A DNA stretch of 64,000 nt from CAJXYS01 sp913063035 (GTDB lineage: Bacteria > Pseudomonadota > Alphaproteobacteria > Rhodobacterales > Rhodobacteraceae). Location: the NCBI RefSeq assembly GCF_050586465.1, contig NZ_JBOCEG010000008.1, positions 97,720 to 161,719 of the forward strand, given 5' to 3'. The notes under the pieces were generated by a model. It saw only the letters and a list, made by a program, of their open reading frames with translations, was not told where the DNA came from and made no database searches. A program made the translations under genes and the position numbers. This document shows positions 1 through 8,266 of this stretch, piece by piece; positions within the stretch are counted from its first letter, which is position 1; each line of letters begins with the position of its first letter.

Positions 1-1
1 G

Positions 2-736
2 GGCTTCCAGCCGGCCGCCACGGAGCTGGCGCGCGACATCCACTGGCTGGACGGCATGCTCCTCTACATCATCACGGCGATCTGCATTTTCGTGCTGGCC
101 CTGATCGCCATCGTGATCGTGCGTTACAACAAGCGCTCCAACCCGAACCCGGCGCGCTTCACGCATCATTCCGCCATCGAGTTCACCTGGACGGTGGTGC
201 CGATCCTGATCCTGATCTTCATCGGCGCCTTCTCGCTGCCGGTGCTGTTCAAGCAGCAGGAAATCCCCGAGGCCGACGTCACGATCAAGGCGACCGGCAA
301 CCAGTGGTACTGGTCCTATGAATATCCCGATCACGAGTTCGGCTTCGACAGCTTCATGCTGCGCAAGGAAGAACTGGCCGAGTTCGGCTACAACGAGGAC
401 GAATACCTCCTGGCCACCGACACCGCGATGGTCGTGCCGGTCAACAAGACCGTGGTCGTGCAGGTCACCGCGTCCGACGTGATCCACTCCTGGACCATCC
501 CGGCCTTCGGCGTGAAGCAGGACGGCATTCCGGGCCGCCTGGCCGAGCTGTGGTTCAGCGTCGACCAGGAAGGCGTCTACTTCGGCCAGTGCTCCGAGCT
601 GTGCGGCAAGGACCATGCCTACATGCCGATCACGGTGAAGGCCGTCAGCGAGGAAGAGTACCAGAACTGGCTCGAGACCTCGATCGCCAAGTACGACGGC
701 AAGCCGCTGGACGTACATGTCGCGGCGAACGACTGA
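2..736 (+). CDS. coxB: Cytochrome c oxidase subunit II (5' end outside window)
   Basis: Membrane subunit that takes electrons from cytochrome c through the dinuclear CuA centre. The frame is open from base 2, and the residues before the first ATG (position 56) match the family's N-terminal helix, so the true start lies upstream. Two membrane segments are visible (LLYIITAICIFVLAL and the WTVVPILILIFIG stretch). The C-terminal cupredoxin domain keeps the CuA ligands: a His in IHSWTIPAFG, then GQCSELCGKDHAYM with two Cys, Glu, His and Met. It heads a cox operon with ctaB 59 bases downstream. Subunit I (ctaD) is not in the window. Identification is secure; only the length is incomplete. Confidence 0.97.
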   Translation, partial: GFQPAATELARDIHWLDGMLLYIITAICIFVLALIAIVIVRYNKRSNPNPARFTHHSAIEFTWTVVPILILIFIGAFSLPVLFKQQEIPEADVTIKATGNQWYWSYEYPDHEFGFDSFMLRKEELAEFGYNEDEYLLATDTAMVVPVNKTVVVQVTASDVIHSWTIPAFGVKQDGIPGRLAELWFSVDQEGVYFGQCSELCGKDHAYMPITVKAVSEEEYQNWLETSIAKYDGKPLDVHVAAND

Positions 737-795
737 GCCGCCGTGAAGATTTGCCGGTGCGGGCCTGACGGGCCCGCGCCCCACCCGGAGAGAGC

Positions 796-1737
796 ATGAC
801 CGACACGACGATCATCCCGCGCCAGGACGAGGCCAGCTTCGGCGATTTCTTCGCCCTCCTGAAGCCGCGCGTCATGTCGCTGGTCGTATTCACCGCGGCG
901 GCGGGGCTCTTCGTCGCGCCGGTGTCGGTGCACCCGGTGCTGGCCTTCGCCTCCATCCTGTTCATCGCCATCGGCGCGGGCGCGTCGGGGGCGCTGAACA
1001 TGTGGTGGGATGCCGATATCGACGCGGTCATGCGGCGCACCTCGGGCCGGCCGGTGCCGGGCGGGCGCGTCACGGCCGAGGATGCGCGCAACCTGGGCCT
1101 CGCGCTGTCGGGGCTGTCGGTGGTGATGCTCTATCTCGCCGCGAACCTCGTCGCGGCGGCGCTCCTGGCGTTCACCATTTTTTTCTACGCCGTGATCTAC
1201 ACGATCTGGCTGAAGCGCGCGACGCCGCAGAACATCGTGATCGGCGGCGCGGCCGGGGCGTTCCCGCCGATGATCGGCTGGGCGGTGGCCACCGGCGGCG
1301 TCAGCGTCGAGAGCGTGCTCATGTTCGCGCTGATCTTCATGTGGACACCGCCGCATTTCTGGGCGCTCGCGCTGTTCATGAACGAGGACTACACCAAGGC
1401 CGGCGTGCCCATGCTGACGGTCACCCATGGCCGGCGCAAGACGCGCAACCAGATCCTCGCCTATACCGTTCTTCTGGCGGCCATCGCCATCGGGATCGGC
1501 TTCAGCGGGATCGGCGGGCCGGTCTACCTCGTGGCGGCGCTGGGTCTCAACGCGCAGTTCGCTATCCGCGCCTGGATGCTCTGGCGTCGGGACGAGGCCG
1601 CGGCCGATGCCGATGGCTACCGCGCCGAGAAGCGCTTCTTCGGGCTGTCGCTGAGCTACTTGTTCCTGCATTTCCTGGCGCTGATGGCCGAGGCCGGCCT
1701 CGACCGGCTGGGCATCACGCTGGTGGAGGGCTGGTAA
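796..1737 (+). CDS. ctaB: Heme O synthase (protoheme IX farnesyltransferase)
   Basis: UbiA-family membrane prenyltransferase that adds a farnesyl group to heme b, giving heme O for the oxidase. At 313 residues it has the usual length. The first Asp-rich motif is visible in NMWWDADIDAVMRRT followed by SGRPVPGG; the second polar loop is ALFMNEDYTKAGVPML. Hydrophobic segments recur along the whole protein. An AGAGAG-like ribosome site precedes the ATG. Its stop overlaps the start of the next small gene by one base, which suggests translational coupling within the cox operon. Confidence 0.96.
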   Translation: MTDTTIIPRQDEASFGDFFALLKPRVMSLVVFTAAAGLFVAPVSVHPVLAFASILFIAIGAGASGALNMWWDADIDAVMRRTSGRPVPGGRVTAEDARNLGLALSGLSVVMLYLAANLVAAALLAFTIFFYAVIYTIWLKRATPQNIVIGGAAGAFPPMIGWAVATGGVSVESVLMFALIFMWTPPHFWALALFMNEDYTKAGVPMLTVTHGRRKTRNQILAYTVLLAAIAIGIGFSGIGGPVYLVAALGLNAQFAIRAWMLWRRDEAAADADGYRAEKRFFGLSLSYLFLHFLALMAEAGLDRLGITLVEGW

Positions 1738-1922
1738 TGGCGATCAACCGCGAACACGAGTTGCACGGGCGCCGCAAAGGGCGCAACCTCGGCCTGGGGC
1801 TGGTGCTGGCGGCCTTCGTCCTGATCGTCTTCGGCATCACCATCGCCAAGATGTCGGGCGGCGCGATGATGGAGGCCTATGACCACACCGTCCGGCCCTC
1901 ATTGATGGTGGAGGACGAATGA
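1737..1922 (+). CDS. Small single-pass protein of the cox operon (CoxF-like)
   Basis: A 61-residue protein with a charged N-terminus (HELHGRRKGRN), one membrane helix at about residues 17-37 (LGLGLVLAAFVLIVFGITIA) and a short acidic tail. It starts at the ATG overlapping the ctaB stop and ends in a four-base ATGA overlap with ctaG, so it is clearly embedded in the operon. Alphaproteobacterial cox operons commonly carry a small ORF here, annotated as CoxF or a putative assembly protein. A role in oxidase assembly is inferred from position only. No metal-binding motif is visible. Confidence 0.85.
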   Translation: MAINREHELHGRRKGRNLGLGLVLAAFVLIVFGITIAKMSGGAMMEAYDHTVRPSLMVEDE

Positions 1923-2515
1923 GCCGCATGTCAGGTCAGAAGAAGACGGTCCTTTCGCTGCTGGGCGTCCTTGCGGTCATGGGAACGCTGACCGCAGCGG
2001 CCGTGCCGCTCTACGACTGGTTCTGCCGGGTCACGGGCTATGGCGGGGCGACGAACACCGCCGATGCCGGGTCCGACACGGTGCTGGACCAGACCGTCAC
2101 GGTGCGCTTCGATGCCTCCAAGCAGCGCGGCATGCCCTGGGAATTCAAGCCGATGCAGCGCCAGATGGAGCTGCGGATCGGCGAGACCGGCCTTGCCTTC
2201 TACGAGGCGCACAACCCCACCGACCGCCCGGTCGCGGGCAGCGCGACCTACAACGTCGCGCCCTTCCAGGCCGGCTACTATTTCAGCAAGATCGACTGTT
2301 TCTGCTTCCAGGAGCAGGTCCTGCAGCCGGGCGAGACGGTGCAGATGCCCGTCAGCTTCTTCGTGGATCCCGAGATCGTCGAGGATGCGGACGCGAAATA
2401 CGCCCACACCATCACGCTGTCCTACACGTTCCACGAGATCGACCTGCCCGAAGAGCAGGCGGCGCTCGACACGGGTGAAAACAGTTCGTACACGAACGTG
2501 CCTAACGAGGGATAA
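1919..2515 (+). CDS. ctaG: Cytochrome c oxidase assembly protein CtaG/Cox11
   Basis: Copper chaperone that delivers copper to the CuB site of subunit I. At 198 residues it has one N-terminal membrane anchor (about residues 9-30, VLSLLGVLAVMGTLTAAAVP) and a periplasmic immunoglobulin-like domain. The copper-binding CFCF motif is present in KIDCFCFQEQ, and the adjoining LQPGETVQMPVSFFVDP is the conserved family block. The start overlaps the preceding small gene by four bases, and coxC begins seven bases after its stop. Confidence 0.96.
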   Translation: MSRMSGQKKTVLSLLGVLAVMGTLTAAAVPLYDWFCRVTGYGGATNTADAGSDTVLDQTVTVRFDASKQRGMPWEFKPMQRQMELRIGETGLAFYEAHNPTDRPVAGSATYNVAPFQAGYYFSKIDCFCFQEQVLQPGETVQMPVSFFVDPEIVEDADAKYAHTITLSYTFHEIDLPEEQAALDTGENSSYTNVPNEG

Positions 2516-2521
2516 AGACCA

Positions 2522-3313
2522 ATGGCGCACGAGAAGAACCACGACTACCATATCCTGAACCCCAGCATCTGGCCCTTCCTTGGGGCGGTCGGCGCGTTCA
2601 TCATGCTGTTCGGCGCGGTCCTGCTGATGAAGGGATCGGCGCCGTGGATGTTCCTGATCGGCCTGGCGGTCGTGCTCTACGTGATGTTCGCCTGGTGGTC
2701 CGAGGTCGTCGCCGAGAGCCGCGCGGGCGATCACACGCCGGTCGTGCGGATCGGCCTGCGCTACGGCTTCATCCTCTTCATCATGTCCGAGGTCATGTTC
2801 TTCGCGGCATGGTTCTGGTCCTTCTTCAAGCACGCGCTTTACCCGATGGAGCAGGGCGCCGGCGGCCAGTGGCCCCCGGTCGGCATCGAGACCTTCGATC
2901 CCTGGCACCTGCCGCTGATCAACACGCTGATCCTGCTGTGTTCGGGGGCGGCCGCGACCTGGGCGCACCACGCGCTGGTGCACGAGAACAACCGCAAGGA
3001 TCTCGTCAACGGCCTGATCGTCGCGATCCTGCTCGGGATCATCTTCACCTTCTTCCAGGCCTACGAATACAGCCACGCGGCCTTCGGCTTCGCCGGCAAC
3101 ATCTACGGTGCCAACTTCTTTATGGCGACGGGTTTCCACGGCGCCCACGTGATCATCGGCACCATCTTCCTGGCGGTGTGCCTGTTCCGCGCGCTGAACG
3201 GCCATTTCACGCCGGAGAAGCATGTCGGCTTCGAGGCGGCGGCCTGGTACTGGCACTTCGTCGACGTGGTCTGGCTGTTCCTCTTCGCCGCCATCTACGT
3301 CTGGGGCGGCTGA
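2522..3313 (+). CDS. coxC: Cytochrome c oxidase subunit III
   Basis: Seven-helix subunit III of the aa3-type oxidase, 263 residues. Recognisable family blocks include MSEVMFFAAWFWSFFKHAL, the GAAATWAHHAL loop and the C-terminal AAWYWHFVDVVWLFLFAAIY. The conserved membrane Glu is in SEVMFF. It sits directly behind ctaG. A strong intrinsic terminator lies 30 bases after its stop, so much transcription of the cox operon probably ends here. Confidence 0.97.
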   Translation: MAHEKNHDYHILNPSIWPFLGAVGAFIMLFGAVLLMKGSAPWMFLIGLAVVLYVMFAWWSEVVAESRAGDHTPVVRIGLRYGFILFIMSEVMFFAAWFWSFFKHALYPMEQGAGGQWPPVGIETFDPWHLPLINTLILLCSGAAATWAHHALVHENNRKDLVNGLIVAILLGIIFTFFQAYEYSHAAFGFAGNIYGANFFMATGFHGAHVIIGTIFLAVCLFRALNGHFTPEKHVGFEAAAWYWHFVDVVWLFLFAAIYVWGG

Positions 3314-3343
3314 GGTCCGGGCCTTCCAGCGACCAAACGACAG

Positions 3344-3380
3344 GAAGCGCGGGCCGAGAGGGCCGCGCTTCTCTCTTTTC
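3344..3380 (+). terminator. Intrinsic terminator after coxC
   Basis: Arms GAAGCGCGG (3344-3352) and CCGCGCTTC (3363-3371) pair perfectly. Two more pairs form across one mismatch around a GAGA loop, and the hairpin is followed by a T-rich run (TCTCTTTTC, 3372-3380). It lies between coxC and the SURF1 gene, so SURF1 probably depends on read-through or its own promoter. Confidence 0.75.
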
Positions 3381-3396
3381 GGGAGATAGACCGTCC

Positions 3397-4077
3397 GTGC
3401 TGAAACGAATGATCCTGCCGCTCATCTTCGGGCTTGGCGGTGCGGCGATCCTCGCCGCGCTCGGAACCTGGCAGGTCCAGCGGCTGCAATGGAAGGAAGG
3501 CGTGCTGGCCGAGATGCGCGCGGAACTGGGCGGTGATCCGGTCGCGCTGCCCGCGTCGCCGCAAGAGGCCGTGCACAACTACCTGCCGGTCCGCGTTACG
3601 GGCGAGATCCAGCCCGGCGGGCTGCATTTCCTGACGACCCGCAAGGGCATGGGACCGGGCTACCGCGTCGTCTCGGTGTTCGAGACGGCGGATGGCCGGC
3701 GCGTCATGCTGGACCGCGGCTTCCTGCGCGAGACCGACAAGAGCCGCGACCTTGGCGCCCGTGACGTCGCGGTGACCGGGAACCTGCACTGGCCGGACGA
3801 GTACGACGAAAGCTTCACGCCCGATCCGGATATCGACCGCAACATCTGGTTCGCACGGCAGGTCGGACCGATGGCGGATTATCTCGGCACCGAGCCGCTG
3901 CTGGTGGTCGCGCGCCGGACCGAGGGCGGCGATCCCGCCATCACGCCCTGGCCGGTCGACACGTCCGGCATTCCCAACGATCACCTGCAATACGCCGTCA
4001 CCTGGTTCTCGCTCATGGTGCTCTGGTTGGGGATGACAGCCTATCTGCTTTGGCGTATCAGGCGCAGAACCGTCTGA
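3397..4077 (+). CDS. SURF1 family oxidase assembly protein
   Basis: Assembly factor involved in heme a insertion into subunit I of cytochrome oxidase. The 226 residues have the classic two-helix layout: an N-terminal helix followed by LGTWQVQRLQWK, a periplasmic domain, and a C-terminal helix preceded by NDHLQYAVTWFSL. The GTG at 3397 is preferred because GGGAGA (3381-3386) sits ten bases upstream; an in-frame ATG at 3409 is a poorer fit. It ends 20 bases before thrC. Confidence 0.93.
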   Translation: MLKRMILPLIFGLGGAAILAALGTWQVQRLQWKEGVLAEMRAELGGDPVALPASPQEAVHNYLPVRVTGEIQPGGLHFLTTRKGMGPGYRVVSVFETADGRRVMLDRGFLRETDKSRDLGARDVAVTGNLHWPDEYDESFTPDPDIDRNIWFARQVGPMADYLGTEPLLVVARRTEGGDPAITPWPVDTSGIPNDHLQYAVTWFSLMVLWLGMTAYLLWRIRRRTV

Positions 4078-4097
4078 CCAAAAGGCCGGAGCCGCCA

Positions 4098-5489
4098 ATG
4101 CGCTACATCTCGACCCGGGGCCGCGCCCCCGCCCTGAGTTTCGACGAGGCGATGCTGACCGGGCTCGCCCGCGACGGCGGGCTTTACGTGCCCGAGGATG
4201 TCCCCGCCCTGTCGCGCGACGACATCGCGGCGCTGGCCGGGCTCAGCTACGAAGAGGCGGCGTTCCGCGTGATGCGGCCTTTCGTCGGCGACGCCTTCAC
4301 CGACGCGGAATTCGGCGACATCATCGCGCGCGCCTATGCCGGGTTCGGCCATGACGCGCGGGCGCCCATGGTGCAGCTCGGACCCAATCACTTCCTGCTG
4401 GAGCTGTTCCACGGGCCGACGCTGGCGTTCAAGGATTTCGCCATGCAGCTCATCGGCCAGCTGTTCGAGGCCGAGCTGACCCGCCGGGGCGAGCGCGTGA
4501 CCATCGTGGGGGCGACCAGTGGCGACACGGGGTCGGCCGCGATCGAGGCGTTCCGCGGGCTGGACGCGGTGGACGTTTTCATCCTCTTTCCCGAGGGCCG
4601 CGTTTCCGACGTGCAGCGCCGGCAGATGACCACGCCGGTCGAGGCGAATGTTCACGCGCTTGCCGTCAAGGGCGATTTCGACGACTGCCAGGCGGCGGTG
4701 AAGGACATGTTCGCGGATTTCCCTTTCCGCGACGAGGTGCGGCTCGCCGCGGTCAACTCGATCAACTGGGCGCGGGTCCTGGCCCAGGTGGTCTATTATT
4801 TCACTGCGGCCGTCAGCCTAGGCGCGCCCCAGCGCGGGGTCAGCTTCACCGTGCCCACGGGCAATTTCGGCGACGTTTTCGCCGGCTATATCGCGCGCCG
4901 CATGGGCTTGCCGATCGAGCGGCTCATCGTCGCGACGAACCGCAACGACATCCTGCACCGCTGCCTGGAGACGGGCGAATATCGGACCGCGGGGGTCAGC
5001 CCCACGATCAGCCCGTCGATGGACATCCAGGTGAGTTCGAACTTCGAGCGCGCGCTGTTCGACGTCTATGACCGCGACGGACGCGCCGTGGCGCAGCTGA
5101 TGGACGAGCTGAAGGCCGCGGGCGGCTTCGCGGTCAGCCAGGGCGCGCTCGGGCGGCTGCGCGACATCTTCGGCTCCGGCCGCGCCTCCGAAGACGAGAC
5201 CCGCGCCACCATCACCCGCGCGGCCAGCCGTATGGGCGAGACGCTCTGCCCGCACACCGCCGTCGGCGTGAAGGTGGCCGAGGAACAGGGCATCGGCGCC
5301 ACGCCGATGGTCACGCTGGCCACGGCGCATCCGGCGAAGTTTCCCGATGCCGTCGAGGCGGCCACCGGCACCCGCCCGCCCTTGCCGGACCGGATGGCCG
5401 ACCTGTTCGAACGCCCTGAAAGGGTGACAAGCGTGACCAAGGATTTACACTCCATCGAAGCGATCATCCGCGAGAGGATCCAGACTTGA
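4098..5489 (+). CDS. thrC: Threonine synthase
   Basis: PLP enzyme converting O-phospho-L-homoserine to L-threonine. The 463-residue product begins MRYISTRG, a typical start for the long type of this enzyme. The PLP lysine is K112 in GPTLAFKDFAMQ, and the phosphate-binding SGDTGSAA loop follows. An earlier in-frame ATG at 4050 lies inside the SURF1 gene and would add a non-conserved extension. The last four bases (TTGA) overlap the start of the M16 peptidase gene. Confidence 0.96.
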   Translation: MRYISTRGRAPALSFDEAMLTGLARDGGLYVPEDVPALSRDDIAALAGLSYEEAAFRVMRPFVGDAFTDAEFGDIIARAYAGFGHDARAPMVQLGPNHFLLELFHGPTLAFKDFAMQLIGQLFEAELTRRGERVTIVGATSGDTGSAAIEAFRGLDAVDVFILFPEGRVSDVQRRQMTTPVEANVHALAVKGDFDDCQAAVKDMFADFPFRDEVRLAAVNSINWARVLAQVVYYFTAAVSLGAPQRGVSFTVPTGNFGDVFAGYIARRMGLPIERLIVATNRNDILHRCLETGEYRTAGVSPTISPSMDIQVSSNFERALFDVYDRDGRAVAQLMDELKAAGGFAVSQGALGRLRDIFGSGRASEDETRATITRAASRMGETLCPHTAVGVKVAEEQGIGATPMVTLATAHPAKFPDAVEAATGTRPPLPDRMADLFERPERVTSVTKDLHSIEAIIRERIQT

Positions 5490-6748
5490 CCGTACGCCAC
5501 CACACGCTCTCCAACGGTTTCCGCGTCGTGACCGAGGACATGCCCGGACTGAAATCGGCCGCCCTGGGCATCTGGGTCGACGTGGGCGGCCGCCACGAGC
5601 GGGTCGAGGAAAACGGCATCGCCCATTTCCTCGAGCACATGGCGTTCAAGGGCACGGCCAGCCGCTCGGCGCTGGACATCGCCGAGCAGATCGAGGACGT
5701 GGGCGGCTACATCAACGCCTACACCTCGCGCGAGATGACGGCCTATTACGCCCGGGTGCTCGAGGAAGACGTGCCGCTCGCGATGGAGCTGATCTCGGAC
5801 ATCCTGCTCAACCCGGTTTTCGACCCGCGCGAGATAGAGGTCGAGCGCGGCGTGATCCTGCAGGAGATCGGCCAGGTCAACGACACGCCCGACGACGTGA
5901 TCTTCGACTGGCTTCAGGAAGTCGCCTATCCCGAGCAGCCGCTCGGCCGCTCGATCCTCGGTCCCGCCGAGCGGGTGCGCGGGTTCTCGCGTGCCGACCT
6001 GGGCGGCTTCGTGGCCGAGCATTACGGTCCGGATCGGCTGATCCTCTCGGCCGCGGGCGCGGTGGACCATGACGTGATCGCCCGCACGGCCGAGCGGCTT
6101 TTCGGGCATCTCGCGCGCAAGTCGCCCGTCACGGCGGCGCCGGCCCGGTTCGAGGGCGGCGAGTGGCGGCGCGAGAAGGATCTCGAACAGGCACACCTGA
6201 CGCTCGCCTTCGAGACGCCCGGCTACCGCGACCCGGCCTTCTACACCGCGCAGATCTTCGCAACGGCCTTCGGCGGCGGCATGTCCTCGCGGCTGTTCCA
6301 GGAGGCGCGCGAGCGGCGCGGGCTCTGTTACACGATCTTCTCGCAGGCGGGCGCCTACGACGACAGCGGCATGATGACCATCTATGCCGGAACCAGCGGC
6401 GAGGCGCTCCACGACCTGGCGGAGCTGTCCATGGACGAGCTCAGGCGCGCCGCCGACGACATGACCGAGATCGAGGTCGAGCGCGCCCGCGCCCAGCTCA
6501 AGGCGGGCCTGCTGATGGGGCTCGAAAGCCCGGCCGCCCGTTGCGAGCGGCTGGCCAAGCTGACCTCGATCTGGGACCGCGTGCCGCCCATAGAAGAGAC
6601 CGTCGCCAAGATCGACGCGGTCACCCCCGCCGGTGTGCGGGACTTCGCGGCCGGGGTCTGCGGATCGGGCAAGGCGGCGATGGCGCTCTATGGCCCGGTC
6701 GGGGGCGCGCCGCGTCTGCCGGATCTGACGGGGCGTCTGGCGGCCTGA
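5486..6748 (+). CDS. M16 family zinc peptidase (processing-peptidase type)
   Basis: Pitrilysin/insulinase-family metalloprotease of 420 residues. The inverted zinc motif HFLEH is at residues 47-51, and the downstream zinc-ligand Glu lies in the EVERGVILQEI block. The second M16 domain (GGGMSSRLFQEARERRGLCY) is the conserved substrate-cradle region. The start is a TTG overlapping the thrC stop. The next gene overlaps it by one base, so thrC, this gene and the acetyltransferase are probably translationally coupled. The substrate cannot be told from sequence. Confidence 0.92.
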   Translation: MTVRHHTLSNGFRVVTEDMPGLKSAALGIWVDVGGRHERVEENGIAHFLEHMAFKGTASRSALDIAEQIEDVGGYINAYTSREMTAYYARVLEEDVPLAMELISDILLNPVFDPREIEVERGVILQEIGQVNDTPDDVIFDWLQEVAYPEQPLGRSILGPAERVRGFSRADLGGFVAEHYGPDRLILSAAGAVDHDVIARTAERLFGHLARKSPVTAAPARFEGGEWRREKDLEQAHLTLAFETPGYRDPAFYTAQIFATAFGGGMSSRLFQEARERRGLCYTIFSQAGAYDDSGMMTIYAGTSGEALHDLAELSMDELRRAADDMTEIEVERARAQLKAGLLMGLESPAARCERLAKLTSIWDRVPPIEETVAKIDAVTPAGVRDFAAGVCGSGKAAMALYGPVGGAPRLPDLTGRLAA

Positions 6749-7332
6749 TGTTCCTGCGCCGGGCGAAGGTTACCGTCGAGACGGAGCGGATGACGCTGCG
6801 GCTGCCGATGCATCGCGACCACGCCCAATGGGCGACCCTGCGCCGCGAGAGCACCGATTTCCTGAAGCCGTGGGAACCCACCTGGTCGGGCGATCACTTC
6901 ACCCGCAAGGCCTTTGCCAACCGGGTCTTCTGGGCGCATCGCTCGTCGGCCCAGGGCGCGGCGCTGCCGCTTTTCCTGATCCGCCGCAGCGACCAGCGGC
7001 TCGTGGGGGCGCTGACGCTCGACAATATCCGGCGCGGCCCGGCCCAGTCCGGCACGCTTGGCTACTGGATCGGCGAACGCTACGCGCGCCAGGGCTATAT
7101 GCGCGAGGCGATCGAGGCCGTCGTCCACCATGCCTTCACAGTCCTCGATCTCAGCCGGATCGAGGCCGCCTGCCTGCCGGAAAACCTGGCCTCGCGCGGC
7201 GTGCTCGAGAAATCCGGGTTCAAATACGAGGGTGTTGCGCAAAGCTACCTGCAGATCAACGGACGCTGGCGCAACCACGTGCTGTACGCCAACCTGCGCG
7301 GCGACCGCCGGGGCAAGGCGCCGCTGCACTGA
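6748..7332 (+). CDS. GNAT acetyltransferase, RimJ/RimL type
   Basis: A 194-residue N-acetyltransferase of the RimJ/RimL (ribosomal-protein-alanine) group. The acetyl-CoA loop is in GYWIGERYARQGYMREAIEAVV, followed by the typical RIEAACLPENLASRGVLEKSGF stretch. The ATG overlaps the stop of the M16 gene by one base. The N-terminal stretch (TERMTLRLPMHRDHAQW) is typical of the group. The acceptor is not predictable. Confidence 0.88.
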   Translation: MFLRRAKVTVETERMTLRLPMHRDHAQWATLRRESTDFLKPWEPTWSGDHFTRKAFANRVFWAHRSSAQGAALPLFLIRRSDQRLVGALTLDNIRRGPAQSGTLGYWIGERYARQGYMREAIEAVVHHAFTVLDLSRIEAACLPENLASRGVLEKSGFKYEGVAQSYLQINGRWRNHVLYANLRGDRRGKAPLH

Positions 7333-7395
7333 TCGCCGACAGGTGACTCGGGCGCCGGTTGCACTAAACTCCTTCTCAACAGGGGGAGTCGCACC

Positions 7396-8211
7396 ATGAT
7401 CCGTCATCTTCTCGCCGCCTGTCTGGCGGTTCTCGTCGCCCAACCCGCCGCAGCGCAGCTTCGTCAGAGCCACTGCATCGCGCTGGCCGACGCCACGCCG
7501 GGAATCCAGTACCTGCACAAGGCATCCTTCGGGGCGCCGCTCGAGGATTTCGCGGTGCGCCTGAACTACGTCGCGCACGCCACCTTCGTCCTTGAAACGC
7601 CGGAAGGGGCGACCGCGGCGACGGATTACACCGGCTTTCTCGGCTCTGCGGATTTCGTGCCGGACGTGGTGACGATGAACATCGCCCACTCGACCCACTG
7701 GACGCCCAACCCCGATCCGCGCATCCCGCATGTGCTGCGGGGCTGGGACGTCGCCGGGGCGGCGCGCGACCATTACCTGACGGTGGCCGACATGCTGGTG
7801 CGCAACGTTCCCACGGATATCCGCGGCGGCATGGACGGCCGGCGCGAGGACGGCAACTCGATCTTCATTTTCGAGGTGGGCGGGCTCTGCATCGGGCATC
7901 TCGGCCATCTGCACCACGAGCCCTCGGAAGATCAGTATGCCGCCATCGGCCGGCTCGACGTGGTGATGGCGCCGGTGGATGGCGGCTTTACCCTGCCGCA
8001 GGAGACGCTGGTGCGGATGCTGACGCGGATGCGCTCTTCGCTGGTAATCCCGATGCATTGGTTCGGCGGCCATACGCTGGACCGCTTCCTGACCCGCATG
8101 GAAGCGGATTTCGCGATCGAGCGGACCGGGGACAGTTTCACGGAGGTGTCCCTGCGGACGCTGCCGGACCGCCCGACCGTGCGCGTGCTGCGCCCGCGCT
8201 ACCTGGAGTGA
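7396..8211 (+). CDS. Secreted metallo-beta-lactamase-fold protein
   Basis: A 271-residue protein with a Sec signal peptide (HLLAACLAVLVAQPAAAQ, cleavage near AAA-Q). The body resembles UlaG-like metallo-beta-lactamase-fold hydrolases: VAHATFVLETPEG opens the fold, AHSTHWT and GHLGHLHHEP supply His ligands, and PVDGG and IPMHWFGG form the later metal loops. The first metal loop differs from the standard HxHxDH. The export signal makes it periplasmic. Substrate unknown. A ribosome site (GGGGGAG) lies just before the ATG. Confidence 0.8.
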   Translation: MIRHLLAACLAVLVAQPAAAQLRQSHCIALADATPGIQYLHKASFGAPLEDFAVRLNYVAHATFVLETPEGATAATDYTGFLGSADFVPDVVTMNIAHSTHWTPNPDPRIPHVLRGWDVAGAARDHYLTVADMLVRNVPTDIRGGMDGRREDGNSIFIFEVGGLCIGHLGHLHHEPSEDQYAAIGRLDVVMAPVDGGFTLPQETLVRMLTRMRSSLVIPMHWFGGHTLDRFLTRMEADFAIERTGDSFTEVSLRTLPDRPTVRVLRPRYLE

Positions 8212-8266
8212 CCTTGCCTCTGCCGCGCGGGCATGCATGATCCGCGGCCAGGCAAAGGAGCAGAAC

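Noticed and set aside
619..1671. 350-residue minus-strand frame over coxB and ctaB
   Set aside because: Arg/His/Gly/Asp-rich translation with no similarity, lying opposite two secure genes.
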